DNA from: Aquidulcibacter paucihalophilus
GTDB lineage: Bacteria > Pseudomonadota > Alphaproteobacteria > Caulobacterales > Caulobacteraceae
Direction of reading: 5' to 3'
NCBI GenBank assembly: GCA_030285985.1
Contig: CP127384.1
Location: forward strand, 2,530,501-2,594,500
Length of the DNA stretch: 64,000 bases
Shown here: in pieces, positions 29,962 through 39,948 of the stretch
How positions within the stretch are numbered: position 1 is the first letter of the stretch
Layout of the letters: each line of letters begins with the position of its first letter
The notes under the pieces: model-generated
Seen by the model: the letters and a program-made list of their open reading frames with translations, nothing else
Databases searched by the model: none
What the model was told of the DNA's origin: nothing
Position numbers and translations under genes: made by a program

Positions 29962-31046
29962 ACCACCGCCGCTTCCACCATGTCCGCCAGTTCCACGGTG
30001 GCGTCCGGCAGGGCCGCGGACCTTGCGCCCGCGCTCATGGTCGTGAGCAGGCCCGGGTCGGACAGCAGGGCCTGAAGCACCACCGCCAGCCGCTCGGCCG
30101 TTGCCTCATCCTCCAGCACCACCTGCGCGCCGCCGGCGTCGGCCAGGCTGGCGGCGTTGAAGCGCTGGTGGTCGTCCATGGCGATCTTCAGGGGGATCAG
30201 CAGCGACGGCAGGGCGGCCACCGCCAGCTCCGAACAGGTCGAGGCCCCGGCCCGGCCGATCACCAGATGGGTCGTCGCCAGCCGCCGGGCCATGTCGCCG
30301 AAGAAGGGCGCCACCTCGGCCTCGATCCCGGCGGCGGCATAGATGGCCCGCGCCGTCTCCAGCATCTCGGGCCGCGACTGCTGCTGCACCCGCAGCCGCT
30401 TGCGCAGGGGTGCCGGCAGGGCGGCCAAGGCCTGCGGCACCGCCTCGGACAGGATGCGCGCGCCCTGGCTGCCGCCGGTGACCAGCACATGGATCGGCCC
30501 GCGCGCCTTCGGGGCGGCATACGGCCGGTCGAACAGCGCGCGGATGTCCGGCCGCACCGGATTGCCGATCAGGCTGACGCGCGCCTCGACGCCCGACGGC
30601 ACCAGCCGCAGGTTGGGGAACGATGCCGCCACCGCGCCGACATAGGGGCTGAGCCAGCGGTTGGTCCGCCCCAGCACCGAGTTCTGCTCATGCAACAGGG
30701 TCGGCCGCCCCTGGCTCAGCGCCGCCAGCAGGGCCGGCGCCGACGGATAGCCGCCGAAGCCAACCACCACTGCCGCATCCAGCCGCTTCAGCGCCTTGCG
30801 CGCCTTGAACAGGCCGCGCGCAATGGCGACACCGGCCTTGGCCATGCCGATCGGCCCGCGCCCGGTGGCGGCGTCCAGCGCGATCCGCTCCTCGGCCGGA
30901 AAGGCTTGGGCATAGGCCTCGCCGCGGTGATCGGTGGCCAGCACGATCCGCCAGCCGCGCCGCGTCAGCTCGCGCGCCAGCGCCTCGGCCGGGAACATAT
31001 GCCCGCCGGTGCCCCCGGCGGCGACGACGCAGACCCTGGATTTCAT
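29958..31046 (-). CDS. murG: UDP-GlcNAc:lipid I transferase MurG
   Basis: A 362-residue membrane-associated glycosyltransferase that turns lipid I into lipid II. I start at ATG 31046 (MKSRVCVVAAGGTGGHMFPAEALA). The glycine-rich GGTGGHMFPA and LATDHRGEAYAQAFP, VVGFGGYPSAPALLA, LLHEQNSVLGRTNRWL, LVTGGSQGARILSEAV and LVIGRAGASTCSEL, all in the expected order, are those of MurG. It is the last gene of the dcw-type cluster and is separated from ftsW by a 227-base gap occupied by a long palindromic repeat (31090-31264). No murC, murB, ddl, ftsQ, ftsA or ftsZ follows. Confidence 0.97.
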   Translation of the reverse strand: MKSRVCVVAAGGTGGHMFPAEALARELTRRGWRIVLATDHRGEAYAQAFPAEERIALDAATGRGPIGMAKAGVAIARGLFKARKALKRLDAAVVVGFGGYPSAPALLAALSQGRPTLLHEQNSVLGRTNRWLSPYVGAVAASFPNLRLVPSGVEARVSLIGNPVRPDIRALFDRPYAAPKARGPIHVLVTGGSQGARILSEAVPQALAALPAPLRKRLRVQQQSRPEMLETARAIYAAAGIEAEVAPFFGDMARRLATTHLVIGRAGASTCSELAVAALPSLLIPLKIAMDDHQRFNAASLADAGGAQVVLEDEATAERLAVVLQALLSDPGLLTTMSAGARSAALPDATVELADMVEAAVV

Positions 31047-31089
31047 ACGGTGTGTTTGCCCGATGACGCCGGCTCTCGCCACTCCCTTC

Positions 31090-31264
31090 CTTTCGTCATC
31101 CCCCGGCGAGCGCAGCGAGACCGGGGGACCCAGCGGCGCCGAAGGCGATCTTTGCAGGCAGGCTGTGTGACGCAGCGGCGTGCTCGACAGCTTCGCGCTC
31201 TCGCGCGCCGCTGGGTCCCCCGGTCTGCGCCGCGAAGCCGCGGCTTGCCGGAGGATGACGAAAG
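31090..31264. repeat. 175-base imperfect palindromic repeat between ftsW and murG
   Basis: The arms start with CTTTCGTCATCC at 31090 and end with the reverse complement GGATGACGAAAG at 31264. Inside, ACCGGGGGACCCAGCGGCGC of the left arm recurs, reverse-complemented, in the right arm (31206-31222), flanked by smaller hairpins (GCGAGCGCAGCGAG on the left). No gene is encoded. In RNA this would form a long stable hairpin within the cell-wall operon transcript, which is expected to lower or separate murG expression; this is inference. Repeats of this general GTCATCC...GGATGAC kind are, as I recall, scattered in many alphaproteobacterial genomes. Confidence 0.7.
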
Positions 31265-31273
31265 CAGTTGAAC

Positions 31274-32455
31274 CTAAGGCAGGATGCGCCCGCGATCCGG
31301 CAGGCTGGTCCCCGGCTCGTAGGCGCCGGGGCGGCGTCTGGTCAAGGCGAGGGCCAGACCCATGGTCAGCCCCATGGCCAGCATCGACGAGCCGCCATAG
31401 CTGATGAAGGGCAGGGTCATCCCCTTGGTCGGGATCAGGTTCAGGTTCACCGCGATGTTGATACAGGCCTGCAGCCCGATCAGCATGAACAGGCCCGCCG
31501 CCGCCGTCTGCTCGAACGGATCGGTCAGCTTCATCGCCCGCCGCATGCCGCGCACCACGATGAAGGCGTAGAGGGCGATCATGGCCAGCGACAGGACGAG
31601 GCCGAACTCCTCAGCCCCGACCGAATAGATGAAATCCGTGTGCAGGTCGGGCACCGACCGCTTCATGACCCCCTCGCCGACGCCACGGCCGACCAGACCG
31701 CCGGCGCGGATGGCCTCGGAGGCGCGGTCGATCTGGTGGGTGTCGGTGGTCTCGGGCGACAGGAAACGGCTCAGGCGATCGCGCATGTGGCTGAAGGCGA
31801 AATACAGGCCCACGACCCCGGCCGCGCCCGCCGCCGCCAGCGCCGCGACCCATTTCAGCGGCACGCCCGCCATGAAGAAGACGGCCATGAAGGTGGTGGT
31901 GATCAGCAGGGTCTGGCCGATGTCGGGCTGGATCAGCAGCAGGCCGACGGTCAGGGCCCATGCTCCGAAGGCGATCGACACGCCGGGCACCCCCTGCCCC
32001 TTCTGCGCCTCGGAGAACATCCAGGCGGCGAAGACGATCAGACCGGGCTTGGCGAACTCGGACGGCTGCAGGCTGAACGGCCCCAGATTGATCCAGCGCG
32101 CCGCGCCCTTCACCTCATTGCCGATGAACGGCAGGGCGGCCATGACCACGATGGCACCGAGCAGGGCCAGCAGGGCGATCCGGCGCACGCCGCGCGGCGA
32201 CAGCAGGGAAATCACCAGCATGACCGCGGTCCCGCCCGAGGCCCAGACGATCATCCGCCACGAATAGTGGAAGGGGTCCGAGATGGATTCATCGGCCAGA
32301 ATGGCGGCAGGGCTGGAGGCGAAACTCAGCGCCACGCCCAGCGCGATCAGAGTCAGGGCCGCGGCCAGCAGGCCGCGATCAACCGTCCAGAACCATTTGG
32401 CGATCGGGCTCTGGTCGTTGCGCGAAAAGGCGGGGCTGTAGTTGTGCGCGGTCAT
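31274..32455 (-). CDS. ftsW: SEDS peptidoglycan glycosyltransferase FtsW
   Basis: A 393-residue polytopic protein with about ten membrane segments, e.g. LLAAALTLIALGVALSFAS, WALTVGLLLIQPDIGQTLLI and LAMGLTMGLALALTRR. NLGPFSLQPSEFAKPGLI, QPDIGQTLLITTTFMAVFFMAG, DFIYSVGAEEFGLVLSL and NLIPTKGMTLPFISYGGSSML are diagnostic SEDS motifs. FtsW polymerises lipid II at the septum with FtsI, whose gene lies in the same cluster. The N-terminus MTAHNYSPAFSRNDQSP is cytoplasmic. It follows murD by only 6 bases. Confidence 0.97.
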   Translation of the reverse strand: MTAHNYSPAFSRNDQSPIAKWFWTVDRGLLAAALTLIALGVALSFASSPAAILADESISDPFHYSWRMIVWASGGTAVMLVISLLSPRGVRRIALLALLGAIVVMAALPFIGNEVKGAARWINLGPFSLQPSEFAKPGLIVFAAWMFSEAQKGQGVPGVSIAFGAWALTVGLLLIQPDIGQTLLITTTFMAVFFMAGVPLKWVAALAAAGAAGVVGLYFAFSHMRDRLSRFLSPETTDTHQIDRASEAIRAGGLVGRGVGEGVMKRSVPDLHTDFIYSVGAEEFGLVLSLAMIALYAFIVVRGMRRAMKLTDPFEQTAAAGLFMLIGLQACINIAVNLNLIPTKGMTLPFISYGGSSMLAMGLTMGLALALTRRRPGAYEPGTSLPDRGRILP

Positions 32456-32461
32456 GGTTCG

Positions 32462-33826
32462 CTAACCATGCCCTGAAGGGGTAGCGCCGAGGTTAAGGAC
32501 GGCAGCGCGGAACGCCTCGCCCCGCGCCTCGAAGTCCGGATACTGGTCGAAACTGGCCGCGGCGGGGCTGAGCAGTACCACCTCCTCGCGCCCGGTGGCG
32601 GCGGCGGCCTCGGCGGCCGCCTTCACGGCAGAGGCCATATCGCCGCTGATCCGGTGTGGAGTCTCGCCCAGCCGGGCGGCGAACGGTCCGGCCGACTCGC
32701 CGATCAGGAAGGCCTCGACCACACGGGGGAACAACTCCTCGAGATCGTCGATCCCGCCCTGTTTGGCCCGCCCGCCGGCGATCCAGAAGCTGCGTTCATA
32801 GGACGACAGCGCCTGCCGCGCGGCATCGGCGTTGGTGGCCTTGGAGTCGTTGATGAAGCGGACCTTGCCGAGACGGGCGACCTCTTCCATCCGGTGGGCG
32901 AGACCGGGGAAGGTCATCAGGCCCTCGACGGCGGCGTCATGCGAGACGCCGACGGCGCGGGCGGCGGCCCAGGCGAAGGCGGCGTTCTGGGCGTTGTGGC
33001 GGCCGGGGAGCGAGCGGGCGGCGGAGAGATCGATCGTCTCGCCCTCCACCGTCAGCCGCCTGTCGGAGGCGCTGATGTCCGCGGGCGTTCCCCCTGTCGA
33101 GACGGTCCGGGCGGCGACCAGGGCGGCGGCGATGCCCTTGCCCCAGTCCTCGTCCACTCCGACGAGGGACAGGTCCGCATGAGCGAAGATCCGCGCCTTG
33201 GCCGCGACATACCCCTCCATCCCGCCATGCCGATCCAGATGGTCGGGGCTGACGTTCGTCAGGATCGCCACATCCGGCGCGAAGGAGGTCGTCAGGTCCA
33301 GCTGGTAGCTCGACACCTCGATCACATAGACCCCGACCTCGGCCGGTGCCGGCAGGGCGAGTACGCCGATGCCGATATTGCCGCCGACGGCGACCTTCAG
33401 CCCGGCCTGTTTCAGCACCCAGCCGATCAGGGCCGTGGTGGTGGACTTCCCGTTCGTGCCGGTAATGGCGATGACCTTCGGCCGCACCGTCCCGGGCGTC
33501 CGGGCCATGGCGCGGGCGAACAGCTCGATGTCGCCGATGATCTCGACCGAAGCCGCCTTCGCCTTGTCGACGGTCCAGTGCGGTTTCGGGTGGGTCAGGG
33601 GCGCGCCGGGGGACAGGACCAGGGCGGCGAACTGCGACCACTCGGCCCGGCTCAGGTCCTCAACGGCGAAGCCTTCGGCCTCGGCCTGCATCCGCCCCGA
33701 GACGCCGTCATCCCAAAGGATGGGGATGGCACCCCCGGCGTGCAGCGCGCGGGCCGCGGTGATCCCCGACCGTCCGAGGCCAAAGACGGCGACGCGACGC
33801 CCTTCAAATCCGGGGACGGGGATCAT
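32462..33826 (-). CDS. murD: UDP-N-acetylmuramoylalanine-D-glutamate ligase MurD
   Basis: A 454-residue cytosolic ligase that adds D-Glu to UDP-MurNAc-L-Ala. The N-terminal UDP-binding domain is GRRVAVFGLGRSGITAARALHAG. VIAITGTNGKSTTTALIGWVLKQAG is the ATP-binding loop. NVSPDHLDRHGGMEGYVAAKARIF and HNAQNAAFAWAAARAVGV are the central-domain motifs, and RFINDSKATNADAARQALSSY with WIAGGRAKQGG the C-terminal ones. Length fits the family. It begins 4 bases after the mraY stop and is followed by ftsW 6 bases later. Confidence 0.97.
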   Translation of the reverse strand: MIPVPGFEGRRVAVFGLGRSGITAARALHAGGAIPILWDDGVSGRMQAEAEGFAVEDLSRAEWSQFAALVLSPGAPLTHPKPHWTVDKAKAASVEIIGDIELFARAMARTPGTVRPKVIAITGTNGKSTTTALIGWVLKQAGLKVAVGGNIGIGVLALPAPAEVGVYVIEVSSYQLDLTTSFAPDVAILTNVSPDHLDRHGGMEGYVAAKARIFAHADLSLVGVDEDWGKGIAAALVAARTVSTGGTPADISASDRRLTVEGETIDLSAARSLPGRHNAQNAAFAWAAARAVGVSHDAAVEGLMTFPGLAHRMEEVARLGKVRFINDSKATNADAARQALSSYERSFWIAGGRAKQGGIDDLEELFPRVVEAFLIGESAGPFAARLGETPHRISGDMASAVKAAAEAAAATGREEVVLLSPAAASFDQYPDFEARGEAFRAAVLNLGATPSGHG

Positions 33827-33830
33827 GCGC

Positions 33831-34940
33831 CTAGCGCAGCTTCAGCGTGGCGAGGCCGATCAGGGCCAGCATGGCGGAGACGATCCAGAAGCGGATCACC
33901 ACCGTCGATTCCGGCCAGCCCATCTTCTCGAAATGATGGTGGATCGGGGCCATCAGGAAGATGCGCTTCTTCGTGGCCTTGAAATAGGCGACCTGGATCA
34001 TGACCGAGGCGGCCTCGATGACGAACAGGCCGCCGACGATGCCCAGCACCAGCTCATGTTTGGTGGCCACGGCGATGGCACCCAGCGCGCCGCCGAGGGC
34101 CAGCGACCCGGTGTCGCCCATGAAGATCTTGGCCGGCGGGGCATTGTACCAGAGGAAGCCCGTGCCGCCGCCGATGATGGCCGCGCAGAAGATGGCCAGC
34201 TCGCCCGAGCCGGGCACATGGTGGACGCCCAGATAGTCCGAGAAGATGAAGTTGCCGACGAGGTAGCTGATGATACCGAAGGCACCCGCCGCCATCATCA
34301 CCGGCACGATGGCCAGCCCGTCCAGCCCGTCCGTCAGATTCACCGCATTGGAAAACCCGACCATGGTGAAGGCCGCGAACACCACATAGAACCAGCCGAC
34401 ATTGAGCAGCACGGCCTTGAAGAAGGGGAAGGCGATCGACGTCTCTAGGTTGGGCGTGGTCGGCGAGGCCGTCATCCACAACACCGTCAGAATCCCTGCG
34501 ATGACCGAGACCACGACCTGGGCCAGCAGCTTCTGTTTCGAGGTCAGGCCGGCCGAGGTCTGTTTCGACACCTTGGCGTAGTCGTCGACGAAGCCGAGCA
34601 GGCCGAAGGCCGCCGTCACGCCCGAGACGATCCAGATATAGGGATTGGTCAGGTCGCCCCACAGGAAGACCGCCACGGCGATGCCCGCCAGGATCATCAG
34701 CCCGCCCATGGTCGGGGTGCCGACCTTGGACAGGTGCGAGATCGGTCCGTCCGACCGGATAGGCTGGCCCTTGCCCTGTTTGACCCGCATCCAGGCGATG
34801 AAACGGCTGCCCATGGCGACCGCCACTATCATGGCCGTGGCCATGGCCAGGGCCACCCGCACCGTCTGGTACTGGACCAGGTTGAGCAGCGGATAGTCCT
34901 GCGCGATGTCCGCGTAGTGGAGATACAACAGGTAAAACAT
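33831..34940 (-). CDS. mraY: Phospho-N-acetylmuramoyl-pentapeptide transferase MraY
   Basis: A 369-residue integral membrane enzyme making lipid I. I use the ATG at 34940 ([20 protein letters not shown]), not an upstream extension that overlaps mur[28 protein letters not shown] and [19 protein letters not shown] carry the first conserved blocks and the aspartates (DDYAK). [13 protein letters not shown] is the third, and [19 protein letters not shown] and [17 protein letters not shown] the rest, with about ten membrane segments between. Its ATG overlaps the murF TGA by one base (TGATG at 34938-34942). Confidence 0.97.
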   Translation of the reverse strand: MFYLLYLHYADIAQDYPLLNLVQYQTVRVALAMATAMIVAVAMGSRFIAWMRVKQGKGQPIRSDGPISHLSKVGTPTMGGLMILAGIAVAVFLWGDLTNPYIWIVSGVTAAFGLLGFVDDYAKVSKQTSAGLTSKQKLLAQVVVSVIAGILTVLWMTASPTTPNLETSIAFPFFKAVLLNVGWFYVVFAAFTMVGFSNAVNLTDGLDGLAIVPVMMAAGAFGIISYLVGNFIFSDYLGVHHVPGSGELAIFCAAIIGGGTGFLWYNAPPAKIFMGDTGSLALGGALGAIAVATKHELVLGIVGGLFVIEAASVMIQVAYFKATKKRIFLMAPIHHHFEKMGWPESTVVIRFWIVSAMLALIGLATLKLR

Positions 34941-36349
34941 CAGCCGGCCCCTCCCGAGCCTTCTCCCAGTGCCGCCAGGGCCTTGGCCACCAGCGATGCC
35001 TTCGATCCGTTGGAACCCTTGACCATGACGATGTCGCCCTTGCCGACCAGCATGGCGGCCTCGGCGGCCAGTTCGGCGGCGGTCTCGCGCCACAGGCCCT
35101 GACGCGAGCCCGGCAGGTCGTCATAGAGCCGCTTCATCTCCGGCCCGGCGGCGTGGACGAGGTCCAGTCCCGCCGCGTCGATCGGCCCGGACAGGCCCTC
35201 ATGCAGCGCCTCGGACTGGTCGCCCAGCTCCAGCATGTCGGTCAGCACCACCACCCGGCGGCCACCGGTCGCGGGCAGAGGCCGGGCGCCGAGGCTGCGG
35301 AAGCCGGCGGCCATGGACAGCGGATTGGCGTTGTAGCTCTCGTCGATCAGGGTGAAGTCCCCGCCCGGCGCATGGACGGTCAGCGTCTGTCCGCGGCCCG
35401 CCAACGGCTGGAACTCCGACAGGGCCGCCAGGCCGATGTCCAGCGGCACGTCCAGGGCGTCCAGCATCAGCAGGACGCACAGGCTGTTGAGCCCCCAGTG
35501 GAATCCGGACTGGGCCAGTTCGAACTCGATCGTCCGCCCGAACAGCTCGGCCCGGACGCGCGCGCCTGTGTCATGCGGCTGGAAGTCGATCAGCCGCGCA
35601 TCGCAGCCGGCCGCCGATCCGAAGGTCGCGATCCGCGCCCCGGCACGCCGCGCGCCGGCGTCCAGCACAGCGGCGAAGGCCACGTCGGCATTGAACACGG
35701 CCACGCCGTCCTCAACCAGTCCCTCGAAGATCGCCGCCTTTTCCGCCGCCACCCCGGCCTCGCCGTCGGCGAAGGCCTCGATGTGCACCGGACCGACCGT
35801 CGTCACGCAGGCCGCATGGGGCCGCACCATCTTCGACAGCGGGGCGATCTCGCCCGGCGCATTCATGCCGATCTCGAACACGGCGCGCTCGGTCATGCGC
35901 GGCATCCGCGACAGGGTCAGGGGTACGCCGATGTGGTTGTTGTAGCTCTTGATCGAGGCATGCGACGGCCCCGCCAGGTCCAGGCCCGCCTTGATGGCCT
36001 GGGTCACGCTGGTTTTGCCGACCGAGCCGGTGACAGCGCCCCGGCGGGCCTTCGTCCGGTCGCGCGCCGCCATGCCGAGTGCCTCGAGCGCGCGCAGGGT
36101 GTCGGCGACGACCACCGATGGGCCGCCCTCGACCGGATGTTCGGTGATCGCCCCGGCCGCGCCTGCGGCGAAGGCCGCAGCGGCGAAATCATGTCCGTCC
36201 CGCGCGCCCTTCAGCGCCAGGAAGAGGTCCCCCGGAACGATCTCGCGGCTGTTATAGGTCATGCCCCGCGCCTCGAAGGCCGCGCCGGACAGGGTTCCAC
36301 CCGTGGCGGCGGCGATCTCGGCAGAGGTCCAGAGCGGTCTGTCAGGCAT
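34940..36349 (-). CDS. murF: UDP-MurNAc-tripeptide-D-Ala-D-Ala ligase MurF
   Basis: A 469-residue ligase completing the pentapeptide. The N-terminal part reads [16 protein letters not shown], and [21 protein letters not shown] is the ATP loop (the usual G-T/S-GKT pattern, here SVGKTS). [16 protein letters not shown] and [22 protein letters not shown] are diagnostic, and [19 protein letters not shown] is the C-terminal signature. It overlaps the end of murE by 8 bases and the start of mraY by one, evidence for translational coupling through the cluster. Confidence 0.96.
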   Translation of the reverse strand: MPDRPLWTSAEIAAATGGTLSGAAFEARGMTYNSREIVPGDLFLALKGARDGHDFAAAAFAAGAAGAITEHPVEGGPSVVVADTLRALEALGMAARDRTKARRGAVTGSVGKTSVTQAIKAGLDLAGPSHASIKSYNNHIGVPLTLSRMPRMTERAVFEIGMNAPGEIAPLSKMVRPHAACVTTVGPVHIEAFADGEAGVAAEKAAIFEGLVEDGVAVFNADVAFAAVLDAGARRAGARIATFGSAAGCDARLIDFQPHDTGARVRAELFGRTIEFELAQSGFHWGLNSLCVLLMLDALDVPLDIGLAALSEFQPLAGRGQTLTVHAPGGDFTLIDESYNANPLSMAAGFRSLGARPLPATGGRRVVVLTDMLELGDQSEALHEGLSGPIDAAGLDLVHAAGPEMKRLYDDLPGSRQGLWRETAAELAAEAAMLVGKGDIVMVKGSNGSKASLVAKALAALGEGSGGAG

Positions 36350-37811
36350 GGAGGCGCAGGGCTTCAGCGGCTTCGGTGGCGTCGTCGAAGGGATGGGTCA
36401 CCCCGCCGACAATCTGACCCTGCTCATGCCCTTTTCCGGCGATGACCACCACATCTCCGTCGCCCATCATGTCGATGGCCTCGCGGATGGCGGCGCGGCG
36501 GTCGCCGATCTCGCGGGCGGAGGGGCAGGCGGCGCGCACGGCCTTACGGATGGCGGCGGGGTCTTCGGAGCGGGGATTGTCGTCCGTCACGATCGCGACA
36601 TCCGCCAGCAGCCCGGCGATCTCGCCCATCATCGGCCGCTTGGCCCGATCCCGGTCGCCGCCGGCACCGAACACCACGATCAGCCGCCCCGTCGCATGGG
36701 GGCGCAGCGCCTTCAGCACCGTCTCAAGACCGTCGGGCGTGTGGGCGTAGTCGACATAGACCTCACCGCGGCCCGACCCTGGAATGCGTTGCAGCCGCCC
36801 CTGGGCACCGGTGATTTTCTCCAGCCCGGCCAGCACCCGCTCGGGTGTCTCTCCGGCGGCGATGCACAGGCCGGCGGCGACCAGGGCGTTCGAGGCCTGG
36901 AAGGCACCGGCGAGGGGCAGCAGCACCTCATGCAGCGACCCGCGCGCATCGATCGTCAGGCGCTGGCCCTCGGGCGTGGCGCGGCGTCCGATCAGCGACA
37001 GGTCCCGGCCCCGCTCGCCGACGGCCATCACGCCCAGCCCGGACATGATCGAGGCGGCGGCGAAGTGGGAATAGGCGTCGCTGTCGGCGTTCAGCACCGC
37101 GGTCCGGCCCCGCGGCAGCAGGGTCTCGAACAGGCGAAGCTTGGCGGCGCGATAGGCGGCCATGTCACCGTGATAGTCGAGGTGGTCCTGGCTCAGATTG
37201 GTGAAGGCCGCCGCCTGCAGGGTCACCCCGTCCAGCCGGCGCTGGTCGATGCCGTGCGACGAGGCCTCGAGCGCCAGGTGGGTGACGCCGCTGACGGCCA
37301 GATCGGCCAGCATCCGCGCCGCGTCGGCGGCGTCCGGACTGGTCAGGCCGGGGCCTGTCAACTCGCGGTTAACGTTACCATTTTGGGCCAAAACCCCGAG
37401 GGTTCCCATGCTCGCGGCATGCAGACCGAGGGCGGCCCAGATCTGGCGGCAGAAGGCGGCGACCGAGGTCTTGCCGTTGGTGCCGGTGACAGCGACGCAG
37501 GTGGCCGGCTGGGTTCCATAGAAGCCCCGCGCGGCGATCGCATAGGCCCGGCGCACATCGCCCGAGGTGATCAGCACCGGGGCCAGACGCGCGTCGGTGT
37601 CGGACGGAGCCAGCACGGCGGCGGCGCCCTGCGACAGGGCCTGCGGAATGAAGGCGCGGCCGTCGGCGGCGCTGCCCGGCAGGGCCACGAACAACGACCC
37701 CGGGGCGACCTTGCGGCTGTCCGAGGTGACGCCGGTGATCATCGGATCGGCCGCCACGTCGCGGCGCAGCAGTTCCGACAGCTTGATCGGGCCGGGCCGG
37801 GACGCGCTCAT
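36342..37811 (-). CDS. murE: UDP-MurNAc-L-Ala-D-Glu:meso-diaminopimelate ligase MurE
   Basis: A 489-residue ligase; the ATG at 37811 (MSASRPGPIKLSELLRRD) overlaps the ftsI stop by 4 bases (37808-37811, ATGA). GVTSDSRKVAPGSLFVALPGS is the N-terminal uridine-binding motif, VAVTGTNGKTSVAAFC the ATP loop, and TNLSQDHLDYHGDMAAYRAAKLRLF the central one. VYVDYAHTPDGLETVLKAL, GAGGDRDRAKRPMMGEIAG and TDDNPRSEDPAAI are the C-terminal ones; the DNPR motif is associated with meso-diaminopimelate as substrate, which is expected for a Gram-negative wall. Confidence 0.97.
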   Translation of the reverse strand: MSASRPGPIKLSELLRRDVAADPMITGVTSDSRKVAPGSLFVALPGSAADGRAFIPQALSQGAAAVLAPSDTDARLAPVLITSGDVRRAYAIAARGFYGTQPATCVAVTGTNGKTSVAAFCRQIWAALGLHAASMGTLGVLAQNGNVNRELTGPGLTSPDAADAARMLADLAVSGVTHLALEASSHGIDQRRLDGVTLQAAAFTNLSQDHLDYHGDMAAYRAAKLRLFETLLPRGRTAVLNADSDAYSHFAAASIMSGLGVMAVGERGRDLSLIGRRATPEGQRLTIDARGSLHEVLLPLAGAFQASNALVAAGLCIAAGETPERVLAGLEKITGAQGRLQRIPGSGRGEVYVDYAHTPDGLETVLKALRPHATGRLIVVFGAGGDRDRAKRPMMGEIAGLLADVAIVTDDNPRSEDPAAIRKAVRAACPSAREIGDRRAAIREAIDMMGDGDVVVIAGKGHEQGQIVGGVTHPFDDATEAAEALRLHA

Positions 37812-39544
37812 CGTCCGTCGCCTTCCAGGTCCTCGAAGGCCGGGATGCGGTCGCCGAGGGCGGTGCGATAGGGGTCGGCCCGGCGCGCCACGCCGACGAA
37901 GCCGGCGATCCGGTCGGCGATCCGGCCGACCGCCGGAGCAGCGACGAAACCGCCGGTGCGCGGATAGGTCTGGGGTTCGTCGATCAGGACGAGGATCTGG
38001 TAGCGGCGGGCGTTGACCGGGCCGTCGGCCGGGAAGACCGCGGCAAAGGTGCCGACCGCATGGGCGGTGCTGTAGCGGCCGTTGACCGACTTGTTGGCGG
38101 AACCCGTCTTGCCGCCGACGCGCAGGCCCGGCGCCTCGGCCCGGCCACCCGAACCGCGCACGACGTTGCGGCGCATCAGGTCCAGCATGGTCAGGGAGGT
38201 TTCGGGCGAGACAATCTGGCGGCCCCGGATATCCGGCCGGCCGCCCTTGCGCAGGGTCAGGGGAATGAACCGCCCGCCATTGGTCAGGGCCCCCATGGCC
38301 GCGGCCATCTGCATCGGCGTGATGGAGATGCCGTATCCGAACGACAGCGAGGCCAGCGTCGAGTCCGACCATTCGTTCGGCACGATCGGCGACTCCGACG
38401 GAATCTCGAACGGCGCCCGCGACATCATCCCGAAGCGTTCGAAATAGTCGCGCATCACCCGCGGCCCCATCTCGGTCGACAGGCGTGAGGTGCCGATGTT
38501 GGACGAGTGCAGATACACCTCCTCCAGCGTCATCACCTTGTTCTGGGCGTGGAAGTCGGTGATGCGGCGGCTGCCGATCTGCAGCGCCTCAGAGGCGTCC
38601 AGCAGGGTGTTCATGTCGGCCCGGCCGGTGTCGATGGCGGCGGCGACGGTGAAGGTCTTGAACACCGACCCCATCTCATAGGTCGCGGCGGTGGCCAGGT
38701 TGCGCGAGTTGGACGCCGGCCAGCTGGCCATGCCCAGGACCTCGCCCGTCTGGACGTCGGTGATGATGCCCACGGCGCCCTTGGCCTGGGTCGCCTCGGC
38801 GGCGGCGGCCAGCTCATTCTCCAGCACGCCCTGGACGCGCAGGTCGATGGAGATCTGGAAGCTCTCGCCCCGCGCCCCGGCGGCGCGGATCTCGTCATTG
38901 AAGGCGCGCTCGGCAGCGGACAGGCCGACGCCGCCGGTATCCACGCTGCCGACCACATGGCGGGCAGACTCGCCGAGCGGATGGACGCGGACGTCCTCGG
39001 GCTCGAAGCTGACGCCGCCCAGCGCCAGATTGTGGATGGCCACCTTTTCTCGCGGGGTCAGCCGGTTGACCACCAGCAGGCGGCGATCACCGTACAGGGC
39101 GTTCTGCAGGCGGGTCCGCGACACGCGCGGCAGGGTGCGGCGGATCTGCGCCGCGGCGGCCCGGCGATCCCAGACCTGGGCCGGGTCGATATAGAGGCCA
39201 TAGTGCACGATGTTGGTGGCCAGCAGGGCTCCGTTGCGGTCGACCATGTCGGCGCGCACCACCGCATTGGGGTGGGTCTGTGCGCCATTACCGGCCCCCG
39301 CCGTCAGCAGGGCCGCGTGCACGGCACCGAGCGTCAGGCACACGAACACCGCGGAAAACACCGACAGGATGACGAAGATGCGGACGCGCGTGTCCTCTTC
39401 CGGACGCGCATTGGCGTGGGCCCGCCCGAAGGCGTGCTCGACCCACCACATGGCCTCGGTCAGCCAGCGCCACGACGGCGTGAAACGCCGCACGCCCCAG
39501 GACGGCGCCGGCCGAGGTCCGACGTGCGGATCGTGCGCGCTCAT
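37808..39544 (-). CDS. ftsI: Septal peptidoglycan transpeptidase FtsI (PBP3)
   Basis: A 578-residue class B penicillin-binding protein. A single N-terminal membrane anchor (IFVILSVFSAVFVCLTLGAV, about residues 50-70) is followed by the dimerisation domain. The transpeptidase box has MGSVFKTF with catalytic Ser (S-x-x-K) near residue 290, then HSSNIGTSRL (SxN), and GGKTGSANK (KTG) near 475. It crosslinks septal wall with FtsW, encoded in the same cluster. Overlaps ftsL and murE by 4 bases each. N-terminal cytoplasmic region is longer than in E. coli. Confidence 0.96.
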   Translation of the reverse strand: MSAHDPHVGPRPAPSWGVRRFTPSWRWLTEAMWWVEHAFGRAHANARPEEDTRVRIFVILSVFSAVFVCLTLGAVHAALLTAGAGNGAQTHPNAVVRADMVDRNGALLATNIVHYGLYIDPAQVWDRRAAAAQIRRTLPRVSRTRLQNALYGDRRLLVVNRLTPREKVAIHNLALGGVSFEPEDVRVHPLGESARHVVGSVDTGGVGLSAAERAFNDEIRAAGARGESFQISIDLRVQGVLENELAAAAEATQAKGAVGIITDVQTGEVLGMASWPASNSRNLATAATYEMGSVFKTFTVAAAIDTGRADMNTLLDASEALQIGSRRITDFHAQNKVMTLEEVYLHSSNIGTSRLSTEMGPRVMRDYFERFGMMSRAPFEIPSESPIVPNEWSDSTLASLSFGYGISITPMQMAAAMGALTNGGRFIPLTLRKGGRPDIRGRQIVSPETSLTMLDLMRRNVVRGSGGRAEAPGLRVGGKTGSANKSVNGRYSTAHAVGTFAAVFPADGPVNARRYQILVLIDEPQTYPRTGGFVAAPAVGRIADRIAGFVGVARRADPYRTALGDRIPAFEDLEGDGR

Positions 39545-39948
39545 CGCTCGACCTCGACGGCGGGCGTTTCGACGGGCGCGGCGGGCGTCGGCGCGATGAC
39601 CACCGGACGGGGCTCCGGGATCGGAGCCAGGCCGGGCAGGTTCCCGACCGTCGCCTGACGGTGCACATCGACGGGCCCCAGGCCCGCGCCACGCGACAGG
39701 GCCTCGAGCCGGTTGGGCTGTTCCAGCCGGGCAACCTCGGCCCGCAGCAGGCGCACCCGCTGGCCGTTGTCGCTGATCTGCCGCTCAAGGTCGGAAATGC
39801 GGGCGCTTTCGCGCGCCGCCGCCGCCTTGGCCACATAGACCGAGAAGACCATGGCCCCGACCAGCAGCACGCCGATGATCTCGACCCAGCGGATGCCGCG
39901 GATCTTCCAGGCGAACAGGCGGTTCAGGGTCGCGACAGCCGTATTCAT
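39541..39948 (-). CDS. ftsL: Cell division protein FtsL-like
   Basis: A 135-residue protein at the conserved ftsL position. From the ATG at 39948 ([23 protein letters not shown]), one membrane span ([23 protein letters not shown]) is followed by a coiled-coil segment ([31 protein letters not shown]) in the periplasm and a long Pro/Ala/Val-rich tail. This topology is that of the FtsL subunit of the FtsQLB divisome complex; sequence conservation is low in this family, so the name rests mainly on position and topology. Overlaps rsmH and ftsI by 4 bases each. Confidence 0.85.
   Translation of the reverse strand: MNTAVATLNRLFAWKIRGIRWVEIIGVLLVGAMVFSVYVAKAAAARESARISDLERQISDNGQRVRLLRAEVARLEQPNRLEALSRGAGLGPVDVHRQATVGNLPGLAPIPEPRPVVIAPTPAAPVETPAVEVER

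Noticed and set aside
31090..31264. Palindrome considered as an insertion sequence or transposon end
   Set aside because: No transposase frame lies between the arms and no target duplication is visible; a non-coding repeat fits better.
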